Source: Notamacropus eugenii
Taxonomy: Eukaryota; Chordata; Mammalia; Diprotodontia; Macropodidae
Direction of reading: 5' to 3'
Assembly: GCF_028372415.1 (NCBI RefSeq)
Contig: NC_092879.1
Span: forward strand, 66,479,427-66,543,426
DNA: 64,000 nucleotides
Shown: positions 1 through 12,719 of the stretch, piece by piece
Numbering within the stretch: position 1 is the first letter of the stretch
How the letters are laid out: each line of letters opens with the position of its first letter
The notes under the pieces: generated by a model
Told to the model about the DNA's origin: nothing
Database searches by the model: none
The model's input: only the letters and a program-made list of their open reading frames with translations
Made by a program: the position numbers and the translations under genes

Positions 1-2635
1 GAGTGGTTGGGTGTAGAAGGCAGGGGATGAGAGCTGGACAGACAGACAGCACCAGGGAAGAGAGGGGTGAGGGAGAGAAAACCAAGGCAGACAGAAACAA
101 GGAAAGAGAATGAGAAGCTGAGACAATCCACTGAGTTCAAGTGACCAGGCCTTGGTGAATTCCTTTTCAGGAAAAAGAGAAAGTAGGCAAACTGGACATC
201 TGAGCCACCACCATGGACAATGAATCCATGACACAGCCTGGTGAGTTGATAAGGGGGCCCTGGGCTACAATAAAAGACAGGACCCATTTTTCCTGCAACT
301 GAGCAGAGGGTAGAGTCTAAATAATCATCAAGCCATCTCCAAATTTTAGAACATAGTCAAGGAGTTATGGAATGTCATGGTGGCCCCAGCACAGTGAGCA
401 GTTAGCTCCTTAAGCTCCTTCCAGGGCCCAGTGTCCCAGCCCTGCCTGGCTTCCTGCAGGTCTCTGCTAACATCTGGCCATCTGCAGGAAACATTTCTCC
501 ACTGTTGTCATCTGTCCTCAGGGTTACAACCCATGCTCCTTATTGCCTGTTTGAACTTGTATGAGGTGCCTGTAGAAGAGTGATGGGGTGAAGGAGTGAG
601 GGGAAACGGGTCAGAGAAGAGGTTTACAGATGAAGAGCAGGAAAGAAAGAAGGGGAATGTGTAAGGAATGGAGAGAAAGAGAGAAAGTGTGGGAAGGAGA
701 TTGGGGAAAAGATGGTAGTGCATGGGCAAGAGAGAAAAAGAGAGATAGGGGAACGGGTCCATGAGATAGGGAAGACATGGCAAGGGGGAGAAGGAGAAGT
801 AAAGACAAGGATGAAGAGTATAAAGAGAGAGGGAGTTGTGAAGAGCATGTCCTGGTGGAGAGACATCCGAAGAAAGAGAGGGAAGGCAAGAGTGACAGCG
901 AAAAGTTGATGTTTCCCCAAGAGGCTACATAGAGTGAATTTATGTCACCAGGTCATGGGGGAGCTCAGTGTCTGGGTGTGTGCTACCTCCCTGACATGGC
1001 TCATCTATCTCTCTTTTCTTTTGTCCCACAAGCTCCATGTTCCTGGCATGGATTGCACAACTTCATCTGCTCTCAAATCTGGTTGAATTTCTAGCCAATA
1101 TGGGAGAGAAAATAAGAGGATATAGGGACAGAAAAAAATAGAGAGAGAGGGAGAGAGAGTCATAGAAAGAGACAGAGAGAGAAAGACAGAGAGAGACAGA
1201 GAGAGATGAGAGAATTTGGTGAGTACAAGTGTCCCACTCTGGGAGAACCCCCTTGGCAGGTTATTGAAACAATAGGCAGATAGTTCAACCAAGTAAGTGA
1301 CAGTGAGACATAGTAAAACATTTGTTGAGTACATTGACGTCCTTAAACTACAATCCAGCAAAAGGACTGATTTTCCATAAATGGGAAGAAGGTAAGGTGT
1401 AGCCAGTACGTACCCATTGGGCATGGCTTCTCCCTCATCCATTAGGCTAAAAGACCTTCAAGTACTGGTGACAAAGGGAGGGTGAGGATAGTTACCATCA
1501 GGAAGCATGGGTCATGCCAGAGGAATCCTCTACTCTGAAGTTTCAGGTCCCTCTGAAATCCAGCCTCTGATGGGAAACCTTTCACCAGTATTAGGATTTA
1601 TGCCTCTAAGACTATAGTGAACTTGTAGAAGCACTTCCATGAAAGAAAAAGGGAAGGAGAACAGGAGACAGAGAGAGAAGTGGAGGAGACAGAGGAAAAG
1701 AGGAAGGCATCAAGGGAGAGTGTAGGGGAGAAAAAGATACGATGTCCTTGTCAGATTAAGGAAAGAAGAGACTGATGGGCCAGCCTTGTCAGCGCCAGTG
1801 AGACATCTGAGTAAAACACCAAGGTGAGTGGGAAATGGGACCTTGGGCAAGAATACTGCAAAGTGACACATTTTCCTAAAAGGGGAAGAGGGTAGAGTCT
1901 GGACAGTATAAGCCAGTGGGCCTCTCCAATCTCTCTGTCTCTGTCTCTCTCTGTCTCTCTCTGTCTATCTCTCTCTCTCTCTCCCTCTGTCTGTTGCTAC
2001 TCTTCTCTCAACGTTCTAGAACACATTGAAATACTGGCCACAAAGAGAGAGTGAAGATAGTTACCCCCAATAAGCAGAGGTCAAGACAGTGTACTTGTAC
2101 ACTTTGTGGCATCAAGTAACTCCTAAAACCTGATCTTCTTCAGGAAACGATTCATCAGTGTTATGATGATTTCAACTTCCTACCACTGGGTCCTGAATTG
2201 TCACTTTTGTAAGTGGCCAAGCAAAAAGCAGAAGGAGAGGGACGGAGGGAGATGGAGGTGGGGAAAAAGTGAGAAAGAAAGGATTTGAGATAGAAGAGAC
2301 AGAGTTAGAGTAAGAAAAAGATGGAGAAAGGAGACAAGAAAAGAAAAGGAAACAAAACAAAATAAAGAAAGCAAGAGAGAGAGTAAGGGATGATGAGAGG
2401 GAGAAAGAAAAGAAAGAATGAGAGGGGAAAGAATGAAAAGACAGAAAAGAAAGAAAAGAAAGAAAGATAAGAAAGAAAGAAAGACAGAAAGAAAAGAAAG
2501 AAAAAGGAACTTCACAAGACATATTTAATTGACATCAGCAGGAATGGATGAAGTCACTTCTCAAGTCTGTGAAAGAGCAGGCAGACAGACCAGCCAGATC
2601 ATTGCCAGGGTGACTTTTCAGTGAAGGACTTTGGG
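1..2635. repeat. Array copy 0 (partial, left edge cut)
   Basis: This copy starts inside the purine tail of segment A and contains segments B (around 343), C (around 1,030), D (around 1,460) and E (around 2,020). Purine-rich tails lie at about 590-905, 1,100-1,215, 1,640-1,740 and 2,220-2,510. No reading frame is kept in common with the other copies. Confidence 0.8.
1929..1995. repeat. (TC)n with TGTC interruptions, segment E
   Basis: CT-rich microsatellite just before the TTCTAGAACACATT box of segment E. The same position holds longer versions in the next two copies (5,129-5,240 and 8,488-8,657). Confidence 0.9.
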
Positions 2636-5128
2636 GAGTGAGAAAGGGGTCCTGGGCTTGCATAATGCAAAGGGCCTATTTGTCCAAAAATGGGCAAGAG
2701 GATAGAGTCTGGACATTAGAAGTCAATGGGCTTGACTTCTCTTGTTCCCAAGATTCTAGAATACATTCAGGCAGTTATGGCAAGTACTGTTCAGCAAAGG
2801 AGGGTCAGTGTAGTTAGCTTCTTTACACGCAGGTCATGCCAGGTCAACCCTGCCCTCCCTGACTTCAAGTATGTGATAGCATCCAATCCAATACAGGAAA
2901 ATTTTCGCCAGTATTATGATCTATTAAACTTATTAACTTTGAAATTTGGATGAACCCCTTGTTTGTTGGGGAGAAAGGGTCATCGAAAGGTAGAAGGAAG
3001 AGAAAAGAAAGATGGGGGGAGAGTGGGAGAAGGGTGATAATGGAAGAGAGAGGGAAGACCTAAAGAGTGGGTAGGAGGAGAGAGAATGGGAAAGAGAGGG
3101 GGCAGGATGGAAAGAAGAAGAAGGATGTGGAATGGTACAAGGGAGAGCAATTGGGGGGAAGAGAAGGAGAGAAAGAAACAGGATTCTTGAAGAGTGAGTG
3201 GTTGGGTGGAGAAGACAGGCAGTCAAAGAGGGAGACCAATATAGCCCCTAGGAAGAAAGGGATGAGGGAGAGAGAGCCAAGGCAGACGGAAACAGGGAAA
3301 GAGAATGAGAAACTGAGGCCATCCATTGATTTCAAGTGACGAGGTCTCAACGAATTCCTTTTGAAGAAAAAGAGAAACCAGGCAAACTGGACATCTGAGC
3401 CACCACCATGGAAGCTGAATCCATAACACAGTCTGGTGAGTGGGTAAGGGGTCTCTGGAAAACAATATAAAACACATTGCCCATTTTGCCAGGAACCTGG
3501 CAGAGGATAGAGTTTGAATAATCACCAAACCACTGGACTCGACTTCCCTGTCTTTCTCTCTCCAAATTCCAGAACATATTCAAAGAGTTTTGGAAAGTCA
3601 TGGTGGACACACCAGAGTCAGCAAGGTTGGCTTGCATAAGCTCCCTCGAGGCCCTGTGTCCCAGCCTTCCCTGACTTTCTGCAGGTCCCTGCTAACATGT
3701 GACCATCAATGGGAAGGATTCTTCCACTTCTCTCAACTGTCCTCAGGGTTACTATCCATGTTACATATTACATTTGTGAACCTGTATGTGGTGCCTGTAG
3801 GAGAAAGAGTGAGGGAAGTATTCAGCGTAAACAGGGATCAGAGAAGAGGTTGAGAGAAGAAGAGTAGGGAAGAAAGGAAGGGAATGAGGAAAGAATGGAG
3901 AGAGAGAGAGTGAGTGGGAAGGGGATTGGGGAAAAGTTGGTAGTGGTTGGGGGGAGGAGAATTGAGGGGGGGGATGGGTTAATGAGATGGAGGAAGGGGA
4001 AGAAAGGTGGAGAAAGAGAAGGAAATAGAGGGAGAAGGAAGCTAAACGGAGAGTGGGATATGAGGAGCATGACCTGGGAAAGAGAACTCAGAGGAAAAGA
4101 GGGAGGGAGAGAACTACAGCCAAAAATGATGATCACGAGACACACTACATAGAGTGAATTCAAGTCACCAGTTCGTGGGGGAAGTCAGTCTCAGGGTGCG
4201 TTCCACCTTCCTGATATGGCACCCATCTATGTCTCTTTTCTTTTGTCCCACAGACTTTATCTTCCTGGCATGGATACCGCACCTTCAAATACTCTCAGGA
4301 CTGTTTGAATTTCTAGGCAATATAGTAGAAAAAATGAGAGAGTGTGGGTTCAGGAAAAAATAGAGGTAGAGGGAGAAAAAAAGAGAGACACAGAGAGATG
4401 GAGGGAGACGGAGGAAGGAGAGGATTCTCTGAGTTCACCTGACCCCCTATGGGAGAACCCCCTTAGCAGGTTATTGAAAGAATAGATAGATTGTTCAGCC
4501 AGGTGAGTGACAGTGAGACATAGTAAAATATTTGTTGAGTGCATTCGTGTCCCTGAACTAGAATCCAGCCAAAAGACCAATTTTCCTTCAATGGAAAGAG
4601 GGGAGAATCTAGCCAATACATACCAGTTGGCATGGCTTCTCCCTTGCCCAGGAGTCTAAAAGACCTTCAAGTGCTGGTGACAAAGGGAGGGTGAGGACAG
4701 TTACCATCAGGAAGCCTGGGTCATGCCAGAGGAATCCTCTACTCTGTGGTTTCAGGTTTCTCTGAAATTCAACCTGTGATGGAAGTGTTCATCAGTGTTG
4801 CCATTTATGCCCCTACAACTATTGTGAATGTGTAGAAGGACTTGGGTTAAAGGAATAGGGAGAGGCAGCAGGAGAGAGACATGGACAAGACAGAGGGGAA
4901 GAGTAAGGAAGAAAGAGAGAGAGTAGGGGGAAAGAAAGATGGGACATCCCTGTCAGATGAAGGAAAGGAGAGGCTGATGAGCAAGCCTTGTCAGTGCCAG
5001 TGAGACATCTCAGTAAAACAGCATGGTGAGTGGGAAATGGGGCCCTGGCCTAGAATACTGCAAAATGATACATTTTCCTAAAATGGGAAGTGGCTAGAGT
5101 CTTGACAGTTTAAGCCAATGGGTTTCGC

Positions 5129-5167
5129 CTCTGTCTGTCTGTCTTTTTGTCTGTCTGTCTCTTTCTC

Positions 5168-5233
<66 letters not shown>

Positions 5234-5240
5234 TGTCTGT
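5129..5240. repeat. (TGTC)n/(TC)n microsatellite, segment E of copy 1
   Basis: TGTC units followed by a pure TC run, at the position of the TC tract in segment E of the other copies. The length and motif differ between copies, so this tract evolves faster than the rest of the unit. Confidence 0.9.
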
Positions 5241-5754
5241 TGCTCCTCTTCTCTCAACGTTCTAGAACACATTGAAATCCTGGCCCCAAAGAGAGTGAAG
5301 ATAGTTACCCACCATAAGCAGAGGTCAGGACAGTGTAGTCATACACTCTGTGGCCTCAGGTAACTTTTAAAACCTAACCTTCTTCAGGAAACGCTTCATT
5401 AGTGTTATGAAGAATTCAACTCACTACCCCTGTGACCTGGAATGTCACTTCTGTAAGTGGCCAAGCAAAAATCAGAAGGAGAGAGAGGGAGGGAGATGGG
5501 AGCAGGGAAAATGTGAGAAGAAGAGGGGTGGAGTTGGAACAGACAGAGATATAGTAAGGGAAAGTGGGAGAAAGGAGAGGAGAAAAGAAAACAAAACAAA
5601 ACAAAAAAGGAAATAAAGCAAGAGAGAGTTAGGGATGGTGAGAGGGAAGAAGAAAAGAAAGAGTGAAAGGACAAAGAAAGGAAGGAAAGAAAGAAGGATG
5701 GAAGAGAAAGAAAGAAGGAATGAAAGAGAAAGAAAGAATGAAAGAAAGAGATAG

Positions 5755-5763
5755 CAAGAAGGA

Positions 5764-5803
<40 letters not shown>

Positions 5804-5810
5804 AAAAGAG
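5755..5810. repeat. (GAAA)n microsatellite
   Basis: About ten consecutive AAAG units inside the purine tail of segment E, copy 1. Copies 0 and 2 carry shorter, interrupted versions. Confidence 0.9.
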
Positions 5811-5985
5811 GGAAAGAAAGGAAGAAAGAAACTAAAGTAAGAAAGAAAGAAAGGGAGAGGAACTTCACAGGACTCATTTAATTGACACCAACAGGAATGG
5901 ATGAAGTCCCTTCTGAAGTCTGTGAAAGAGCAGGCAGATGGACCAGCCAGATCCCTGCCAGGGTGACTTCTCAGTGAAAGATTTT

Positions 5986-8546
5986 GGTGAGTGAGAAAGG
6001 GGTCCTGGGCTTGCATAATACAAAGGGTCCACTTGTCCAAAAATGGGCAAGAGGGTAGAGTCTGGGCATTAGAAGTCAATGGTCTTGACTTCTCTCTTTC
6101 CCAAGATTCTGGAACACATCCCAGTGGTTATGGAAAGTACTGTACAGCAAAGGAGGGTCAGTGTAGTTAGCTTCTTTACACACAGGTCATGCCAGGTCAA
6201 CCCTGCCCTCCCTGCCTTCAAGTATGTGACAGCATCCAATCGTGTACAGGAAACTTTTATTCAGTGTTATTATCTATTAAACATACTACCTTTGAAATTT
6301 GAATGAGCCCCTTGGTTGATGAGGAGAAAGGGTCATAGAGAGGTAGAATGAAGACAAAATAAAGGTGAGGGGGGAGAGTAGGATAAGGGTGATAATGGAA
6401 GAGAGAGGGAAGACCTAAAGAGTGGGTAGGAGGAGAGAGAATGGGAAAGAGAGGGGGCAGGATGGAAAGAGGAAGAAGGATGTGGAATGGTACAAGGGAG
6501 AGCAATTGGGGGAGAAGAGAATGAGAGAAGGAAACAGGAATCTTGAAAAGAGAGTGGATGGATGGAGAAGACAGGGAATGAAAGAGGAAGAGAAAGATAG
6601 GCTCTGGGAAGAAAAGGGTGAGGGAGAGAAAGCTAAGGCAGACAGAAACAGGAAAGAGAATGAGAAGCTGAGGCCATCCATTGAGTTCAAGTGAGGAAGT
6701 CTCAGTGAATTCCTTTTCAGCAAAAAGAGAAAACAGGCAAACTGGACATCTGAGCCACCACCATGGAAGCTGAATCCATAACACAGCCTGGTGAGTGTGT
6801 AAGGGGGCTCCGAAAAACAATAAAACACATGGCCCATTTTGCCAGGAACCTGGCAGAGGGTAGACTTTGAATCACCACCAAGCCACTGGATTTGACTTCC
6901 CCTTCTTTCTCTCTCCAAATTTTAGAACATATTCAAAGAGTTATAGAAAGTCATGGTGGACACAGCAGAGTCAGCAAGGTGGGCTTGTATAAGCTCTCTC
7001 GAGGCCCCTGTGTCCCAGCCCTCCATGACTTCCTGCAGGTCCGTCCTAATATGTGACCATCAACGGGAAGCATTCTTCCATTGCTGTCAACTGTCCTCAG
7101 GGTTACTATCCATGTTACTTATTACCTTTGTGAACCTGTATGAGGTGTCTGTATTAGAGAGAGGGATGGAAGGAATGAGGGTAAATAGGTGTCAGTGAAG
7201 AGGTTGAGAGAAGAAAAGTAGGGAAGAAAGAAGGGGAAGGAGGAAAGAAAGAAGAGAGAGAGTGGGTGGGAAGGGGATTGGGGAAAAGTTGGTAGTGGTT
7301 GGGGGGGAGGGAAATTGAGAGAGAGAGGGATGGGTTAACGAGATGGGGGAAGGGAAAGCAAGGGGGAGAAAGAGAAGGAAATAGAGGGAGAAGGAAGCTA
7401 AACAGAGAGTGGGATGTGAAAAGCATGACCTGGGAAAGAGAACTCAGAGGAAAGAGAGGGAGGGAGAGAATGAGAGCAAAACATGATGATCACTTGACAG
7501 ACTGCATAGAGTGAATTCAGGTCACCGGTTCGTGGGGGAACTCAATGTCAGGGTGTGTTCCACCTCCCTGACATGGCACCAATATATCTCTCTTTTCTTT
7601 TGTCCCACAGACTTTATGTTCTTGGCATGGATTCTGCGCCTTCAGATACTCTCAGGACTGTTTGAATTTCTAGGCAATATAGTAGAGAAAATAAAAGGGT
7701 ATGGGGACAGGAAAAAGTAGAGGGAAAGAGAGTGAGAGAGTGAGAGAGAGAGAGAGAAGGAGACAGGGAGAAAGGAGAGGATTCTGTGAGTTCACCTGAC
7801 CCACTCTGGGAGAACCCCTTTGGCAGGTTATTGAAAGAATAGATGGATGGTTCAGACAAGTAAGTGACAGTGAGACATAGTAAAATATTTGTTGAGTGCA
7901 TTCTTGTCCCTGGACTAGAATGCAGCCAAAGAACCTATTTTCCTTCTATTGAAAGAGGGTAGAGTGTAGCCAGTACATACCATTTGGCATGGCTTCTCCC
8001 TTGCCCAGGAGTCTAAAAGACCTTGACGTACTGATTACCAAGGGAGGATAAGGACAGTTACCATCAGGAAGCATGGGTCATGCCAGAGTAATCCTCTACT
8101 CTGTAGTTTCAGGTTCCTCTGAAATTCAACCTGTGGTGGGAAACTGTTCATCAGTGTTGCCATTTATGCCCCTATAACCACTGTGAACTTGTAGAAGGGC
8201 TTTGGTTAAAAGAGGAAGGAGACACAGGAGGAGAAAGACATGGAAGAGACAGAGGGGAAGAGGAAGGAAGAAAGGGAGAGAGTAGGGAGAAAGAAAGATG
8301 GGACATCCTTGTCAGATTAAGGAAAGGAGAGGCTGATGGGCCAACCTTGTCAGTGCCAGTGAGACATCTCAGTGAAACAGCATGGTGAGTGGGAAATGGG
8401 GCCCTGGGATAGAATACTGCAAAATGATACATTTTCCTAAAAGGGGAAGAGGGTAGAGTCTGGACAGTATAAGCCAGTGGGTTTCACCTCTCTCTGTCTC
8501 TGTCTCTGTCTCTGTCTCTCTGTCTCTCTGTCTCTCTCTCTGTCTC

Positions 8547-8611
<65 letters not shown>

Positions 8612-9270
8612 GTCTCTCTCTCCTTCTCTCTCTCTCTCTATCCCTCCCTCCGTCTGTTGCTCCTCTTCTCTCAACGTTCTAGAACACATTGAAATCCTGG
8701 CCCCAAAGAGAGAGTGAAGATAGTTACCCACAATAAACAGAGGTCAGGACAGTGTAGTCATATACTCTGTGGCCTCAAGTAACTCCTAAAACCTGACCTT
8801 CTTCAGGAAACGATTCATCAGCGTTCCAATGAATTCAGCTTACTACCACTGTGACCTGGAATGTCACTTTTGTAAGTGGCCAAGCAAAAAGCAGAAGGAG
8901 AGGGATGGAGGGAGATGGAGGCAGTGAAAATGTGAGAAAGAGAGGCGTGGAGTTGCAACCGACCAAGGTAGAGTAAGGGAAAGAGGGAGAAAGGAGAGGA
9001 AAAAAGAAAAGGAAACAAAAAAGGAAATAAGGAAAGCAAGATAGAGAATAAGAGATGGTGAGAGGGAGGAAGAAAAGAAAGAATACAAGGAGAAAGAAAG
9101 GAAGGAGGGAGGGAAGAAAGAACAAAAGAGGAAAAGAAAGAGAAAGGAACTTCACAGGACTCATTTAATTGAGACCAGCAGGATAGGTGAACTCCCTTCT
9201 CAAGTCTGTGAAAGAGCAGGCAGATGGACCAGCCAGATCACTGCCAGGGTGACATCTCAGTGAAGTATTT
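5986..9270. repeat. Array copy 2 (complete, ~3.29 kb)
   Basis: Same A-E order as copy 1: boxes at about 6,100 (A), 6,925 (B), 7,610 (C), 8,020 (D) and 8,680 (E). The overall match to copy 1 is high, with small indels concentrated in the purine tails and in the TC tract. Confidence 0.85.
8488..8657. repeat. (TC)n microsatellite, segment E of copy 2
   Basis: About 170 bp of CT repeat with scattered TGTC and TTTC interruptions. It is the longest version of this tract among the copies in the window. Confidence 0.9.
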
Positions 9271-11063
9271 TGGTGAGTGAGAAAGGGGGTCCTGGGCTTG
9301 AATCATTCAAATTGCTCATTTTTCCAAAATCAGGCAAGAGGATATAGTCTGGACATTAGAAGTCAATGGTCTTGACTTCTGTCTTTCCCAAGATTCTAGA
9401 ATACATTCAGGCGGTTATGGCAAGTACTGTTCAGCAAAGGAGGGTCAGTGTAGTTAGCTTCTTTACACACAGATCATGACAGGCCAACCCTGCCCTCCCT
9501 GACTTCAAGTATGTGACAGCATCCAATCGTGTACAGGAAACTTTTCTTCAGTGTTATTATCTATTGAACTTACTAACTTTAAAACCTGAATAACACACTT
9601 GGTTTTTGGGCAGAAAGGGTCATAGAAGAGAAAAGAAACGTGGTGGGAGAGTGGGAGAAGAGAGACAATTGAAGAGAGAGGGAAGACTCAAAAACTGGGG
9701 AGGGAAACAGAAGAGGAGAAAGAGAGAACCTAGAAAGAGAGGGGCCAGATGGAAAGAGGAAGAGGGATGTGGAAGAGTACTAGGGAGAGCAAATGGGGGA
9801 GAAGTGAAGGAAAGAAAGAGACAGGATTGTTGAAGTGGGAGTGATTGGGTGGAGAAGGCAACGGATGAAAGAGGGAGATACAGATAACCCCTGGGAAGAA
9901 AGGGGAGAGGGCGAGAATGTCAATGCAGACAGAAACAAGGAAAGAGAGTGAGAAGCTGAGGCTATCCATTGAGTTCAAGTGACCAGGCCTTAGTGAATTC
10001 CTTTTCAGGAAAACGAGAAAACCAGCAAACTGAACATCTGAGCCACTGTGATAGAGGGTGAATCCATGACACAGTCTGGTAAGTGGTATAGGTTGCCCTG
10101 GGTACAATACAAGATATGGACCATTTTTCCTGAAAGTGGGAAGAGGGTAGAGGCTGAATAATCACCAAGCCAAGAGGCTCAACATCTCTTACTTTCTCTC
10201 CCCAAATTCTAGAACATATTCAAGGAGTTATGGAAAGTCGTGGTGGCCACAGCACAGTCAACAGGGTTGGCTTCCTTAAGCTCTGGCCAGGCCCCAGTGT
10301 CTTGGCCCTCCCTGGCTTCCTGCAGGTCCCTGCTAACATCTGACCATCTGTGGGCAGCGTTTCTTCACTGGTGTCATCCATCCTCATGTTTACTCTCCAT
10401 GCTACTTACTACCTTTGGAACTGTATGAGCTGTCTGTAGGAGAGAGAGGGATAGAAGGAATGACGGGAAGACAGGTGTCAGAGAAGGGGTAGAGAGACAG
10501 AGTAGGGAAGAAAGAAGGGGAACGTGGAAAGAATGAAGAGAGAGAGAAAGTGTGAGAAGAAGACTGGGGAAAAGTTGGCAGTGTTTAGAGGGGAGGGAAA
10601 TAGAGAGCAAGGGTGATGGGTCAGCTAGATGAGGGAAGGGAAATCAAGGGAGAAAAAGAGAAAGAAAGAGAAGGGGGAAGAGGGTAAATAGAGTGGGGGT
10701 TGTGAAGATCATGGCCTGGGAGAGAAAACTCAGAATAAAGAGAGGGAGGGAAAGAACGACAGCAAAAACCTGATGTTTCCCTGAGAGGCTGCATAGAGTG
10801 ATTTCAAGTGGCCAGGTCTTGGGGGAACTCAGTGTCAGGTTGCGCTCCATCTTCTTGATATGGCACCAGTCTATGTCTCTTTTTTGTCTCACAGGCTTTA
10901 TGTTCCTGGAGCATGCTTCACAACTTTGCCTTCTCTCAGGACTGGTTCAATAAATAGAAAACGTAGTAGTGAGAATAGGAGGAAATGGGAACAGAGAAAG
11001 AATGAGGGATAGAGAGAGGGAGGGAGAGAGGTAGAGAGTGAGTGAAAGATAGAGAGGAGAGAC

Positions 11064-11069
<6 letters not shown>

Positions 11070-11142
<73 letters not shown>
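11070..11142. repeat. (GA)n microsatellite
   Basis: GATAGAGA units grade into an uninterrupted GA run inside the purine-rich replacement of segments D-E in copy 3. Confidence 0.9.
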
Positions 11143-11147
<5 letters not shown>

Positions 11148-11745
11148 GTAGGGAAAGAGAGTGGGAGAGATGCAGAAGTAAAAGAGGGTTGAAGAGAAAG
11201 AGGAGAAGAGGGGAGAATGGGGAAAGGAAGACAGTGTGGGGGGAGAAGGAGAAAGTGTGAGTGATAGGGGATGAGAAGTAGGGTGGAAGAAGGAAGAGAG
11301 ATTGGAGAGAAGAAGAAAGAGGGCTGCAAGGACTAAAGGGGAATAAGACAGAGGTGTTGGGGAAAAGATATACAGTGAGAGAAAGAAACTCGGTGAATTC
11401 TTGTGGCCAGGCCTGGGGAAACTTCTTCTCAGGGTAATGAAATCACAGGCAGATGGGCCGAGAGTCACTACCAATGAGGAATGGCTCCATGAAGCCTTGC
11501 TTGGCCAATGAGAAAGGGGCCACAGGCCTAAAATACTGCTCATGACTCATTTTACTAAAAGGGAGTAGACAGTAGAGTCTGGATGGTATCAACACAACGG
11601 GCTTGACTTACCTGTTTCTCATGGTCCTAGAATACCTTACAGGAGATAGGAAACCTACTGGTCCCATAAAGACTAACCCTCCTTATGGGACCACTAGGTT
11701 TTCTGACTCGTGTAATTAAGGACACATCATGCCATAGTAGTTGTT

Positions 11746-11988
11746 GGGGGCTGCTAGATGGCGCTGTGGATAGAGTGCTGGGTCTGGAGTCAGGAAGACC
11801 TAAGTTCAAATATGGCCTCAGACACTAGCTGTATGACCCTGGGCAAGTCACTTCACCGAGTTTGTCTCAGTTTACTCATCTGTAAAACGAGCTAGAAAAT
11901 ACAGTGGCAAACCACTCCAGTATCTCTGCCAAGAAAACCCCAGATGGAGTTACAAAGAGGTGAATATGACTGAAACGACTAAACAACA
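11746..11988 (+). mobile_element. Marsupial tRNA-derived SINE (tail type ending AAACGACTAAACAACA)
   Basis: The head has the GGATAGAGTGCTGGGTCTGG motif, then a B-box-like GTTCAAAT, the TGACCCTGGGCAAGTCACTT core and the tail with AAACCACTCCAGTATCTCTG and GAATATGACTGAAACGACT. It interrupts an array segment. The flanks CCATAGTAGTTGTT (left) and CCAGAGTAATCCTG (right) look like a decayed target-site duplication. Confidence 0.85.
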
Positions 11989-12719
11989 TTCCAGAGTAAT
12001 CCTGCCTTACCTGGCTTCAGGTTCTAGCTAAAAATCCACACTTCTAGAGGAAACTTTTCATCAGTGCTATTATCAGCCTTCACTGTTACACTACCTTTGT
12101 GCCATTGTATGAGGCACTGAAGGGAAGGGAGGATGGGGGAAGAGGGATAAAGTGTGAGAATGATCAGAGAAGAGAAATATGGTGGGGGGAGAGTGCAAGA
12201 GAGAAAGAGGGAAGAAGATAGAGGGAGGGGGAGAGAATGGGAGGGCAAATGGAGCAAAGAGTAGGAGACAGGAAGGAGGAAAAGAGTGGGTGGGAGACAA
12301 ACAGGAGGGAAGATAGGAAGGGGAAAACGGGAGGTATGGAGGAGATGATAGGAAGAGAGATGGAAAAAGGGAGGGAAGAGATAGAGTGAATTCAAGTCAC
12401 CAGGCTTAAGGAGACTCCTCAGCATAATGAACCAACAATTGGGACAGATAAATCACTACCAGTGACCGAATCGATCAGTGAAACATCGAAGGGAAATGGA
12501 GCCTGGGGCTACAATACTGAAAATGGCCCATTTTTCATAAAAGCAGTAAGTGAGAAGGTAGAGGCAGGAGGGCAATCTCCAGCCATTTTTATAAGTCAGT
12601 GGGCTTGTCTTCTTTCTCTCCCAAGATTCTAAAACAAGAAATTAACAGAAAAACCTAGTCCTAAAAGGAGGGTGAGCAGAGTTAGTTTCATTAAGTCCAG
12701 ATCAGGCCAGAATAATCCA

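Larger units (their letters stand above)
2636..5985. repeat. Array copy 1 (complete, ~3.35 kb)
   Basis: Runs from the GTGAGTGAGAAAGG landmark to the next one. Segments A (box near 2,745), B (near 3,570), C (near 4,250), D (near 4,660) and E (near 5,260) are all present in the same order as in copies 0 and 2. Confidence 0.85.

Noticed and set aside
5405-6918. Frames of about 165-225 codons in array copies 1 and 2
   Set aside because: They run through purine tails, are low complexity and are not kept open at the same place in the other copies.
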